Positions 27,868 through 38,511 of a stretch of DNA of 64,000 nt are shown piece after piece. The notes under the pieces are model-generated. The model was not told the DNA's origin and ran no database searches. It saw only the letters and a program-made list of their open reading frames with translations. This stretch comes from Atriophallophorus winterbourni (taxonomy: Eukaryota; Platyhelminthes; Trematoda; Plagiorchiida; Microphallidae): NCBI GenBank assembly GCA_013407085.1, contig JACCGJ010000552.1, positions 1 to 64,000 of the forward strand, written 5' to 3'. Position numbers and translations under genes: made by a program. Every line of letters starts with the position of its first letter. Position 1 is the stretch's first letter.

Positions 27868-29330
27868 ATTCATGATTCAAGAATTTATGGTCACAAAACT
27901 CATAGCTTCGCAATTACCATATCAGTGTAAATATTCGTTCAAGATAAAGGAATAAAAATAAGTAATGGAATGGAATGTAAATAATGTCAAGCATAGTCCA
28001 GTTAAATGCTTACCATGAATCAATACCCAGGTGTCGTGAAATCGTTTTGCAACAAATAAGTATCCAAATTCAAATGAAAGTTTCGACGCTGGGAGCGATG
28101 ACAATAGTTTCGGGGAGGGCAGTCCACAGGAAGCAGACACATACAGAATACAAATATCGGCGAAAGCTGATACGGGAATGGGGAATTTGTAGTGTCACTG
28201 AGTGTCTGCATATAAAATGTGACTGATGGTATTTGAATGAAGGATGATGTGGGGTATTATATATTTTGTATCACATCACTCCGAAAGCTTCTTTGAAGGG
28301 GAGTGAGGAGTTTCGGATTTTGCAATCGTTCCTGGTACGTTCGTTTCCGGAAACAACTTACGAGTTTGGTTGCACGAAAGTATTTTATCAAGCAATAGTA
28401 TATCCTTTTTTAATCACGGAGTCAAAGCTTGCGATGCCTGCTCCACAGTTGAAATTAAGTAGGCTTTTGTGATGATGCCCAACGTTCTGAAAATCCATCG
28501 CAGCATACTTTGAAGCACGATTGTAGATGACCTCCCATTGCAGACTGTTCTTTAGGCTGCCGTATACCCAGACTATATGATCCTTTTCCGACTCGTTCAG
28601 GCTTGAAATCGTCTGCCCAAAGTCATATTGGTACTGGAATGGCTTACCAATTTGCAACATCTTGCATTTTGAAAATTGAATGGCAGCTTATTCCGTACCG
28701 ACGAAGCATGGAGATAATCTAAATCACGTTGCAGCTATACACACTACGCAGTTGATTTTATCCGCTTCCAAAGTTCAATATCATCAGCAATGGAGCGTCT
28801 CTTGTAGGCCGTTGATATAAACTAAGAAAAGTGCTGGGACGAGGACGGAACCTTGAGGAACGCCACTAGGGGCATCAATAATCCGTGAGTGCACCGCGTT
28901 GATTTGAAAGATCGCCCTGCGCCCACAGAGGTAACGTTCAAGCTGTCCGTTGATGCCCATCTGCTTCAGCTTTTGTAGCAGTCAAAAGTGATCAACTCGG
29001 TCAAAACTTTAAACATACCCAGGTAGCAAGCGTGGATGCTAGCTCCTTCGTAAACCAGTTGAGTTTAGTCGTTTAACGCCCTCAACGAGTTTGTAAATCA
29101 TTATCGAGATTTAAGAAAGCCATGCTGAGCTACAGATATTATATTTGCGATTCCAAGTGATAAACTATGTTTTCCGTCACTATACGCTTTAGAACCGGAA
29201 GTAAAGTGACAGGACGGTAGTCTCGGTCCATCCCCTTTATATTTTTGCTAAAAAGGAACTCGAAAAGTGTCCACAACAACGGCATTAGAAATATCTAGAG
29301 AACACGCAATTTAGCGCGATTGCTTGACAT
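27868..29330 (-). mobile_element. CR1-like LINE, RT and tail, decayed
   Basis: The 3' end at about 27868-27890 has tandem CTTGAAT-like heptamers on the minus strand, as in the copies at 58501 and 59995. The frame 28388-28660 corresponds to the linker after the RT (KDHIVWVYGSLKNSLQWEVI against KDLGVWICGRLKNSVHNEVI at 59210-59270). Recognisable RT remnants, such as the complement of GTTCCTCAAGGTTCCG around 28846, lie upstream. Many stops. Confidence 0.75.
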
Positions 29331-29390
29331 CGTGCTCTACGGTTTCCGGAATAGATGCTCGAGAAGTATTTTCTGGTACACCAAGTAGAA

Positions 29391-30446
29391 TTATACTTCG
29401 TGATACCATTTTTCAAGGGCGTTCAAGATACTCTTCCTTTCCCACCATGGTACATCGGAATATATGCGGCAGTTAGAGTCGGGATCTGTCTTGAGTAGGT
29501 ACACATTCAGCAGTACGTTCTCGATATCAGCCTCGCAGTTTAGTGTTACCTTGCGAGGTTGACCAATATGAGCTGAAGTTGAGTGGCGAGTTAGACGAGT
29601 CACTTTGGCTGCCATTACATGTTCAATTTGCATTAGGTGACAAAGTTGAGACCATTTCTCTAGGTCGTATTTCTGTTTGCTATCAAACAGGCTTTCTTGT
29701 GACTCGCAAACGTTCGTACATATGACACATAGTGCGCATGGGGAGTTCTTATTGCGCATCGGAGTCAGATTTTTTATAATTTAAACCTTTGGGGCTTGAC
29801 TTTGTGAGTCAGGTACAGCAGTTTTGGAGTGTACATCTGATGTTGACCACAACAGAATAAATCTGTAAGAATTTCCTATTTCCGTGGTCGTTTTAACTGA
29901 TTCCAAAACGGGATTAACCCTGCTTTTTTCTTTTTTTGGCACACTAATATCCTTAGTCTCAGATTCATTCAGTGGTGGTTTCGAAATCGTTGTATTGATG
30001 TGATGGATTACATCAGTGATCACTTACGTACTCAAATGGTTTACCAATATTTCTTCCACATGTCGAAGTCTCAACTCGAAACTGGCCGTTCTATTTTCTA
30101 TTTTGGCTTCAAAAGTATCGTTATCGTGCAAGCATTTAACTCTGCAACGAATACAGCCTGGAACCTTTTCATTATTTATTAATTGTATCAAATCCGGAGC
30201 TAAATTACGGTCACATTTACCATGGATTTTACTCATAGACAGAAAACACGTTATGACTTGACTTACCTTGGGATCCACCTGTTGTTCACATACTTTGCAC
30301 GTGACCACGAGACAATTCTGCGTATCGAGATTCGTCCTATCAGCTGGGCCGGCCCTGACCATTTTTGCGTTCGCCGGATCCAGGCTCTCGGCGCTGAGGT
30401 CAAGTTGGTTCCATGTCGATGTCGGGTGAACAATCTTCGCTGTCAC
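29391..30446 (-). pseudogene. CR1-like ORF1 protein, broken by in-frame stops
   Basis: One minus-strand frame of about 352 codons, interrupted by in-frame stops at 30024-30026 and 29781-29783 but without frameshift. The N-terminal third has a zinc-finger array (CKVCEQQVDPKVSQVITCF, HGKCDRNLAPDLI, CIRCRVKCLHDND) resembling the PHD-type finger of CR1 ORF1 proteins. A coiled-coil-like segment follows (FELRLRHVEEILVNHL). The C-terminal third (RKVTLNCEADIENVLLNVYL then PWWERKSILNALEKWY) resembles their RNA-binding domain. ORF1p binds LINE RNA. The RT at 27868-29330 may belong to it, with the endonuclease deleted between them. Confidence 0.7.
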
Positions 30447-30929
30447 GGCTTGATCGATCGATTTTTTGTCCGTTTGTTGGATTTTGTGATGCGATCAAAC
30501 ATGTCGGTAGACTGAGGAGGGTTGTTCGGCTGAGTGGTGGGCGTTTGGTCGACCAGTCGATGTGGCTGCTTTGGAACTCGTGATTTCGTTATTTAGCAAA
30601 TAATCCACTATAACTCGTTAACAACACAAGGTAGAATACAGAAACAAGTATCAAAATGCTAAGCTCGACGCGATCTTTGCAATGATAGCATAAACCGTGG
30701 AATAGTTAGCGATGGGTGATTTTGCTCGCGTGAGCAAAATGAGATATTTACGCCGATATGACAATTTTGCTGTTAATCAGTTGACAAGAGCAAAACGAAT
30801 ACATCCCGACAGATATGATCGAAAGTAGCACAAAATTCTTGGAATGGAATAAATCCAAGCAGATTCGGCGAAGATATGACTAAAAAGTGTCAAAGCGAAA
30901 AAATGCGGCCGCATATCAGTTTGCCACAC
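30447..30929. other. no gene recognised
   Basis: The ORF1-like frame continues about 50 nt upstream of its Met before meeting a stop. The rest shows nothing that I can identify. Confidence 0.4.
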
Positions 30930-31075
30930 AAAAAGAATCAGCATTGCTGATGATTGTATTTTGCTGCAAAACGATTTGAATGCTTTGTACAACTGGTCAT
31001 CCGAAAATAAACTGCCATTGAATATGCAAAAGCCGAAGATCATCATTAAAAACAAACGCTTTACAACACCACAAG
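30930..31075 (+). mobile_element. CR1-like LINE fragment
   Basis: Short + strand piece reading ADDCILLQNDLNALYNW and LPLNMQKPKIII, nearly the same as 32455-32555 in the next element. Confidence 0.75.
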
Positions 31076-31319
31076 TTTGCGGTACGAATGAAAATGTGAA
31101 GAAAGTATATAACGAGTCAATCACGACTCACGAATGACTTTCTTTTGCGTATGCAAAAGGTTGCTATGCACGGAGTGTTCGCCACTGATTTAGGCCGGGA
31201 ATTCCGAAATAAGATATCACGCACGGTAATATGTCACCGGCAATTAATGATTGAGCTTGGAATGTAGATGAACAGTGTCCCTACTCACTACACTCTTGAA
31301 ACAAGTGTCATAATCAGTG

Positions 31320-33240
31320 TCAATTGACAAATAATATTATAGGCAAAAATAATATCGAGGCGTATCCTCCTTTAGGTAAATTTACGGAACCAGACGTTGA
31401 AATCTTTCACTGTACACTGTACGTTGTACAACCACGTACATCACTTCACTCAACCAAGAGGTCCCGACCAATCTTCCATCCTAGATTCGATTCTCACATC
31501 CGAAGCAACAGCCAACAAGCTTTCCAATCGCAATTGATTTCTCGGATGCACCAGAATCCGAAGCTCTTATATAGACTCGTAAACGATAGAACGAATATTA
31601 AACCAGGACTCTTTGCCCCAAAAACTTCGTCCGGCTTCACAGAATCGATTAATCAGACCGCTGACCTGTTAGCACGGAGCCTGATCAGGAACAAATCATT
31701 CGACTTGACCTACCGACCTTGAGTGAAGTGTTGATTACTGCGCTGGTGGTAGCACGGCAGTTACGAAAATTAATCGTAAAAAAATCTCCAGGACCAGACG
31801 AGATAACTCCAAAGCTGCCCAAAACCGGTCATGCACAGCTATCTAAACCGCTATCCTGCATGTTTAATAATTTGCTCCAAGCTGATATGGTACCAAAAGA
31901 CTGGAAACTGGGATAAATAATATCAATTTACAAAGGTGGTTGCCGTTCAGAAGTTAAATATTACAAGCCAGAGACATTGCTGTCTTCGGTATCAAAAGTT
32001 TTTGAGCGATTAATAACCGCAGAAATCGTGCGACATCTGGAAACGAATCAACTTTTGGCAGTTGCCCAACATGGATATCGCAGAAATCGCACTTGTCTAA
32101 CAAATTTGCTGACAAGGTTAGAAGATTGGACGATTGTAGTAGATGCGGGGGCTGTATTCATGCGTGCTACCTAGACATTTCTAAAGCTTCCGACAAAGTT
32201 GATCATAATTTACTGTTGAACAAGCTAAAGAAACACGGTATTGTTGGAAGACTATATGATTACCTCAGCAACAGACACATCAGAGTTCATGTGGACGGCC
32301 TACTAACTAAGAAAATCGATGTCACTAGCGGTGTTCCACAATGCTCAGCTCTTGGACCAATACTGTTGCTAGTCTATATGAACGATATACCAATACCAAA
32401 TGACAGTAACATGGCATTGTTTGCTGATTATATAAAAGTATGGAGGCGAATCAGCAATGCGGATTATTGTATTTTGCTGCAAAATGATTTGAATGTTTTG
32501 TACAACTAGTCAACCGAAAAAAAACTGTCATTGAATATGCAAAAGTCGAAGATCATTCAGATCGGTCGTGACCCTGGCTTTTCCTATCAATACAAGCTCG
32601 GCTACAGAAACCTGGAGTACACCGAAGAAAAAAAGGACCTGGGTGTCTGGATTTGCGGTGGTTTGAAAAATGGTCTACAATGCGAAGCCGTTTACAAAAG
32701 CGCGTCTCGGATGCTCGGCATGTTAAGGTGGATATTAGGACGTTTTAACCCCGGGGTGATTTCCTCTCATGATGAATACATATATACACCCGGTTCTAGA
32801 CTTGCGGCATCAAGCCTGGACATTATGCCTCCAAAAATACATTTTTTTCTGGATCGGCATAGATTCGAGAGCTTCGACGCTTGTCATTGGACTCAAATAT
32901 GCTTCGTCGGGTAATCAGACGACTGGAACTGGAAGGCACTTGCACAAAGGAGACATGCGAGTGATCTTCATCTTCGCATATCAAATACTTACTACTGTTT
33001 TCCACCCCCTGGATTCTTATTCTACTTTCGAAATTTTCAGCATAGAAGTTGTCATGGTTGCAGTTGGAAATACCACATTCCAAACGGACTGCACAGGTAT
33101 TTTTAATCTTTTGCGTGTGTGCTTTGTTTTAATTCCCTTTTGCCGATTTTGTAAGCTCACACATTTATATCTATATTCAATCCGAAACTTGACGATTATG
33201 TGAGAGCTAATCCGAATTTTTCCCCCAACTATTAACTATC
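31320..33240 (+). mobile_element. CR1-like LINE, linker, RT and tail with stops
   Basis: Consecutive + strand frames (31324-31722, 31719-31916, 31977-32174, 32093-32509, 32531-32914) with small shifts and stops. Blocks in order: KSPGPDEITPKL, YKGGCRSEVKYYKPETLL, AVAQHGYRRNRTCLTNLLTR, CYLDISKASDKVDHNLLLNK, KIDVTSGVPQCSALGPILLL and MALFADYIKVW. The catalytic FADD is mutated to FADY and GVPQGS to GVPQCS, so the RT is dead. The tail ends in degenerate sequence near 33240. No endonuclease domain. Confidence 0.88.
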
Positions 33241-33266
33241 TTGATCCCTTGATTTTTAATTTTATT

Positions 33267-33306
33267 TACACACACACACACCACACAATATATATATCTT
33301 ATCAAT

Positions 33307-33338
<32 letters not shown>

Positions 33339-33339
33339 G
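33267..33339. repeat. microsatellite (CA)n and (TA)n
   Basis: CA repeat followed by two TA tracts, directly downstream of the CR1 remnant. Confidence 0.95.
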
Positions 33340-33788
33340 AATCTACCTGGTTATGTTTCCCGGTCTTAGAATCAACTTTCAAATTTATTCCCGCTTTTAT
33401 GTTTACCCGATATGATTCCCATACTCTTGGCGCCATTGGCAAACAGTTTATTACATTTCAGACACTAGTCCAAGATTCCGTATCTTGCTGTCTTCATCTT
33501 GTGTGACGACGTTAGGCCTCAATTCGTTATCGAATTCGGCGAGCGTGCACGTGGCAACACAGACACAGCGATCGATTAAACACATCGATTGCACATGAAT
33601 GCCATGTGTGCTTTGGCTAGCACACGCGCACAAACTTTCGCTCCTGCGATTGGTCGATTCTCTGTTTCCCCACTTCACCCGTACGCGATTGACGGCGAGG
33701 TGAAGGTCGATACTTGGATTGTGATTTTTCACTCACGCAGGGTCGAGCTGCACATGCGCCGTAGCTACGTTTAGCCGGCTCGATTCGA
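33340..33788. promoter_or_regulatory. region upstream of the LIM gene (possible 5' UTR and promoter)
   Basis: No repeat recognised. An in-frame TAG at 33762-33764 stands 24 nt before the first ATG of the LIM gene, so the coding region either starts at 33789 or is joined by splicing at an acceptor between them (GTTTAG at 33769-33774 is a candidate). No TATA box that I would defend. Confidence 0.3.
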
Positions 33789-34056
33789 ATGTACTCAAAT
33801 TCCACAACCATTTCAAACAGCAAAAAAGACACGACTGCAACCAGAAACGCGAATTCCAACAAACTCACCGAATTGACAATTGATGAGGATGTGATCAGTG
33901 GCGACGGTTCCACAACTCCCCAGGCTTCACCCAACGTGGGAGCTCGATTTTTTGGAGCCTGCGCAGAATGTGGTCACCGAATTGCCAATTTGAGCGATGC
34001 CTGCTATGCAATGGGATATCTATACCATAATTCGTGTTTCGTTTGCGGTTTCTGTC
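33789..34056 (+). CDS. zyxin/Ajuba-type LIM protein, exon 1
   Basis: Starts at ATG 33789 (upstream in-frame stop at 33762) and ends before GTAAGT with one base of the next codon. The first about 58 residues are Ser, Thr and Asn rich, low complexity and probably disordered. Then comes the first half of LIM1: CAECGHRIANLSDACYAMGY, LYHNSCFVCGFC. The pattern C-x2-C-x17-H-x2-C-x2-C-x2-C supplies the first zinc site and part of the second. Ajuba/LIMD1/WTIP proteins have CQAMGNLYHTNCF at the same place. Members of this family link adhesion sites and the actin cytoskeleton to nuclear and Hippo signalling. The pre-LIM part is much shorter than in vertebrate relatives. Confidence 0.85.
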
Positions 34057-34140
34057 GTAAGTTTTCTTTTGGGCATTTTCTCTATTAAGCGTTCCATCAA
34101 GATAGGGTTTAATTGGATGTGTACTATGTATGTACGTATG

Positions 34141-34205
34141 TATCAAATCACAAGCCCGAATCCAAGCAAAGTCCCGCGCAGTCAGAGACTGACACTAGAG
34201 CATTC
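34141..34205 (-). repeat. repeat family A, fragment
   Basis: The 3' block of the family in the first LIM-gene intron (CAGTCAGAGACTG and its neighbours). Confidence 0.55.
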
Positions 34206-34664
34206 CCCGCACTGAATTCTTGCGAATGTTTATTGTGTGCAAATGATGCATAAAAATCGGCTTGCGCCATTAACACAGACGAATTTAATTGAATACATCA
34301 CGTTCTTGCAATGGTTAACAATGATTTCAACCGTTAGTGTGACATCGTTTCTGGCCGTTTACAGTATGCTGTGTGTAAGATAGTGAGGAATGGAGCGTCA
34401 GGCTGTGTGTGCTTCTGTTATATTCACATAAAGGATTGACTCAGAGGCAACTGCAGAAGACTGCGGACTTTGTGTTGAGGAGGAGTATATATTGTCGTTA
34501 TTATTATTGTGTATGGACTATGTACAAAAGTATTTACCATATTAATAATGTTAACTGAGTTAACGAACATAAAATTAAATAAATGTGAGTGATAACGATA
34601 CAAAAGAAATCGATAATTCAATTTGGCGTTATCGGTAATTGAAATGAAACGGTAATGTCTAATG

Positions 34665-34760
34665 TATTGTGGTGCTCACATCCCCATCCCTCACACACCA
34701 CTACCGGTTTCTGACTGTTTGCCGTCATCAGGTGGAGACAGTAAGATCAGGTTCAGTGAG
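34665..34760 (-). repeat. repeat family C, partial copy
   Basis: Minus-strand core at 34698-34735 with CCAC, CTGATGA, GAAACCGGTA and GTGG retained. Stem II is weakened by one change (GGC against GTC). Confidence 0.75.
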
Positions 34761-34939
34761 ACTAAGTTAACAAACTAGGATGATACAAAACATAAAACTG
34801 TACAAATCATTACAGAACTCCCCTTCTAGAATGTCTGAAGAAGGCGCTCGATATCAGCTTAAGTAGTGAGAAAGGGTTTCCAGGTTAGTGGGTAGTTTGT
34901 ATAGAACGTGTGTATGAATAAAGACCGGGAGGTTTCAAG

Positions 34940-35740
34940 CATGATAATTCAATGGGTCAGCTTGTACAACAGTCCATCAGCTTTTTCGTCCATTTGACTC
35001 TCCGACCTGAACGGGTTTGATGCAATGAAGGGGGAATGGTAGTGACTGATTGTAATTGTTCTGAGGACTGAGGCGATTGTGGTGACTGTGGAAAAACATC
35101 AGCGGGAGTACTTGAAACACGGTGTTTTGGGTCACTGGAATTTGAGAGGGATACCGGTGTTTAATACGGGAGGGCATATTCGATAAAGACAGTGGCGCTG
35201 ATTGTATGACACTGGATTTTACTGCGTTGACACTGGATGCAAGATTTGGTCCACAATTCAATACTTTTCTGCATGTTTAGCCAAACAAAACGGTCACTGA
35301 TCAATTTGCTGGTAGCTAAAGTATCTAAATTGCATAAACCAGGGAGTTTGACAAATACCTGCTGTCTGAGTGATTGGGGAATTATGACACGGTCTTTAGA
35401 GCTTGAAAAATCACAAAGGATGAACAAATTTGAATCGCACAGTGAAACTTGCTTGATGCGGTTTGAACTAGAATGTCGATGCTCTTGAAGTTCATCGTCC
35501 TTCTGTTTGAAAAGTGCTGACTGCTTTAGATCGAATTGAGACTGGTTGACTGCATGTATCTACATCCTGGAAAATTTGTCAGCGACTGTAGTAGACGATC
35601 GAGATAGATAGCGAATGTCGCTGGTAAATTGTGAGATATAATCCAAGTGGCGTGTTTCTCGGGGTGAATATCGATCCAATGGTGCAGCATTTGAAGGGAT
35701 TATTTCGTTGTCCTGCACTGTGACAAGCTCCGTTGTTTAT
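34940..35740 (-). mobile_element. Ty3/Gypsy LTR retrotransposon remnant (RNase H end, integrase start, C-terminal tail)
   Basis: Minus-strand translation in order: RYSPRETRHLDYISQFTSDI and RYLSRSSTTVADKF (end of RNase H, 35580-35700); DRVIIPQSLRQQVFVKL, SDRFVWLNMQKSIELW and CIQCQRSK (integrase zinc-binding domain, 35161-35427); then QTRSGRRVKWTKKL, typical of the polyprotein C-terminus (about 34970-35010). The two His of the integrase finger are gone (PGLCNLD where HGLSHPG is usual) and the integrase core is deleted. Lies in intron 1 of the LIM gene. Confidence 0.85.
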
Positions 35741-37258
35741 TCTATGTTCGTTTGGATTATGATGTCGTATGATGTGGTTATATATACGTATATAGTTCAA
35801 AGGGGAAAAGATTAAAGCAGGTCAGTCGAGACCGAGTCGCCTTCCTTTTTCTAAAGTTATTCGTATAGGCTTGGAGGGCACTCGATCTAACATTGGCGAC
35901 GTCACACACACACATCCTCACGCTCCGCACCCACTTGCCTATTGAGTCCTGATACAACCCTGAGGTCAGCCTTCCAACGCTAATTTCGTTCACTCACGGA
36001 TCCCACAACACAAGAGAAAACCGATTGTTCAATTCAATTCAATTCAATTTAATGGTCTAAAAAGCACATAGATTTACAAAAACCACAGAATAATATGGGA
36101 ATATCGAATAACATAGGTAGTAAAAACGGGATTTGTTTGATTACTGATCAGTTCAGCAATCAGGTAAAAATACATAGGGCAGAAATTGTTTTCAACCGGT
36201 TGGATGGGGTAAAGATGTGTTTATTACGCACATAGACAAGAATAAAACACAGGTCTACGTTATATAGACGAATCTCATTATCCTCAGCATGTACAGGTTG
36301 TCATTTTGATGCGATTTACCAGTCGATTTCGAGCCAACCATTTCTATTCAAGCCTTCACCACACTGGGCTTGACAAATTGCATATCGTTCGATAATAACT
36401 GACTTTTTGACCACCGAATGTTCCCGTAGATGTCGTTCGAAACGTTCTAAATCCTTCCGAAACTTGAATTTTTATGGGTTTGCGTTTGTCATCATCGATC
36501 GCTTCGCACTTTCTGCACTTGAGTTGCGCTGGAGGGTGGTGTTATGTGTATAAACTGGAAGCTCTTGATTTAGACTCTTCGATAATTTACTTCACGCTAA
36601 TAAAACAAACGAAACTAAGCTGTCACCTTCGCATTAGATGAGCAATGATCGAATTCATGGTGTGTAAGCACATGGCCGTCGGATTTTAGCGGAATCGACA
36701 CTTTGTTGATGAAACACAACATATTTCCATGCTATTTTCTTGCGAATGGGGCGAGTGCAATGTTAGATTGGATGGAGTACTTCCATTCGGTTTTGAGTCA
36801 TTTTAGCACACAATTTTTATTCTTATGTTCATTAGGTGCTTCGTCCACGAGTGTGAGAAGGGCCACTACCAGCTGCGTCGACATAACTTCTAAATGCTGT
36901 CGAGAATACACAAGGAGAATCGCTTTGTACAATTTGCACATTTGATGTTCATCAGAAAGAATTAAATTACAATTAATTCGGTCAATTTGGACTGAAACTG
37001 TTATCTATTGAATTCTCATTAGTTTTTTTTAAAGCGCCTTAGGAGCTTGGCCATCTTTATTTGGGCAACGTGGCTTATTTGAAAACACTATTTAACAAGT
37101 TGTTAAATCGAATCGTTGTTTACCACCTTACCAATGTTTCAAGCCTCAATAAATCTAATCTCACTAACACACACCGGATTCAGGTAAAAAGGCCGGTTGT
37201 GGAGTGTACGAGCTGGGAATGTGTAGCAACTCTATACATCCGAATTTTTTGTTTCCAG

Positions 37259-37326
37259 AACGGAGTTTGTGTGGAAAAACTTTCTACAAGGACCAAGACA
37301 GGATTTATTGCGAAGAAGATTATTTT
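37259..37326 (+). CDS. zyxin/Ajuba-type LIM protein, exon 2 (copy 1)
   Basis: A 68-nt exon between TTTCCAG and GTAAGT. Its first two bases complete the Gln codon begun in exon 1, and it ends in phase 0. It encodes QRSLCGKTFYKDQDRIYCEE followed by DYF, the second half of LIM1. The last ligands are C and D in YCEEDY. Ajuba has GRRLRGKAFYNVNGKVYCEE at this place. An identical-protein copy lies at 42704-42771. Because the exon is 68 nt and changes phase from 1 to 0, only one copy can be used in a transcript without a frameshift. Confidence 0.92.
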
Positions 37327-38039
37327 GTAAGTTTCCTTAGTTGAGATACGTTTTAAAGGCCCAATCGCAATGTCTATTCATATTCTACATTGTGTTTTGT
37401 ATTCCGTTTTCCGTTAGTTCATGGTTATCTGAAGACAATCTTATGGTCTTCACCGAATGTCGCCTAACAGTCAGAAAGTGGATTTGTTGTTTGAATTTTG
37501 GAAGTGTTGGTTGTGTGCTATTTATCTCTTAAAACATTGGTTCCCATACTCTTTAATACCCCGTACGCCTAAAATATTTTAATATGCTCTCGTACCCCTT
37601 ATATCCGCTATTACTAATGCACATGACTTTTTTCACATCTTCTACAATTGCCTGGGTTTCTCGGATTTGGCTATTAAATAGGCCACAGGGTATGAAGTCA
37701 TCAATAGTGGCACCTCAGACTTCATTTTGAAGGATTCCTAGTGAATTAATATCTGATCCTTTTTGCTTTCAATGATTCAACATCATGACCTGCAAAACCC
37801 AAAGGGGTGCGAGCACCTTGGGTTGGGAAACCTTGTCTCAGAAAGACCTCCAGTATCTATGCAATCTTTCAGCGTTATTAACAGCACTACACACTATACC
37901 TTTCCGCCTAAAAAATTACGAGCGGCTTACTTCATCTCTGGTCAAATACTCTCTTGTATTCAAATTAATTTCAACAGATTCCGTCTTTTTATCCATCAGA
38001 TGTGCTACTATTTTGTCGTGAAGTAAATAATGGCGGAAT

Positions 38040-38511
38040 TAAGGTAGGTCTTATCTTTGAAGAAAGGAACTATATACGATCAAATTCGTCGGCCAGCAAA
38101 AGATTTGGGCTGACAATCTGCGTGAACAAGACCAAAAACGTTCGTCAGTTGACTATATCGGCTCCGATTATCACAATTAAAATCTGTCAGCTTAAACCAG
38201 TGAATCATTTCGTATATCGTAGTTCATCTTTTATGGATAATCTCTCGCTAGATACCGAGATTAATAAGCGAAATTGGCAAATTAGCTGCCATCTTGCCCT
38301 GTTTGAACTCTTTAGTCTGGGCAACCAGAAGCTGACCGTGAATAGAAGAATAATGATACTAAATGCTTTACTATACGGCAGTGAAAATTATCCCATCTAC
38401 GCAAGAGACGGACAGAGGCTGAATGCTTTCCATTCGTCACATCTTGAAAATATCGTGTGAATACAAATTAACAAATGCAGAAATGCTATGTAAACCTGGT
38501 CTACAAATCAT
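38040..38511 (+). mobile_element. RTE-like LINE tail, decayed (copy 1)
   Basis: Reads KRFGLTICVNKTKNVRQ, VNHFVYRSSSFMDN, SLDTEINKRNWQIS and LNALLYGSENYPIYARDGQR, the region after the RT in RTE-like LINEs. Interrupted at 38511 by the minus-strand element. Confidence 0.8.

Larger units (their letters stand above)
35839..38511 (+). repeat. 2.7 kb duplicated segment, copy 1
   Basis: Matches 41279-43956 along its whole length in direct orientation. It contains LIM exon 2 (37259-37326), an AATTC-rich tract at about 36035, a family C relic (37100-37215) and an RTE tail (38040-38511). It stops at 38511, where a minus-strand RTE begins. Copy 2 continues into further RTE tail at the equivalent point, so the break here is an insertion in copy 1. 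Confidence 0.95.

Noticed and set aside
33617..33934. 105-codon minus-strand frame
   Set aside because: Antisense of LIM exon 1 and its upstream region, with no domain of its own.
34400..34640. Possible LTR of the Gypsy remnant
   Set aside because: No matching second LTR and no clear TG...CA ends could be found.
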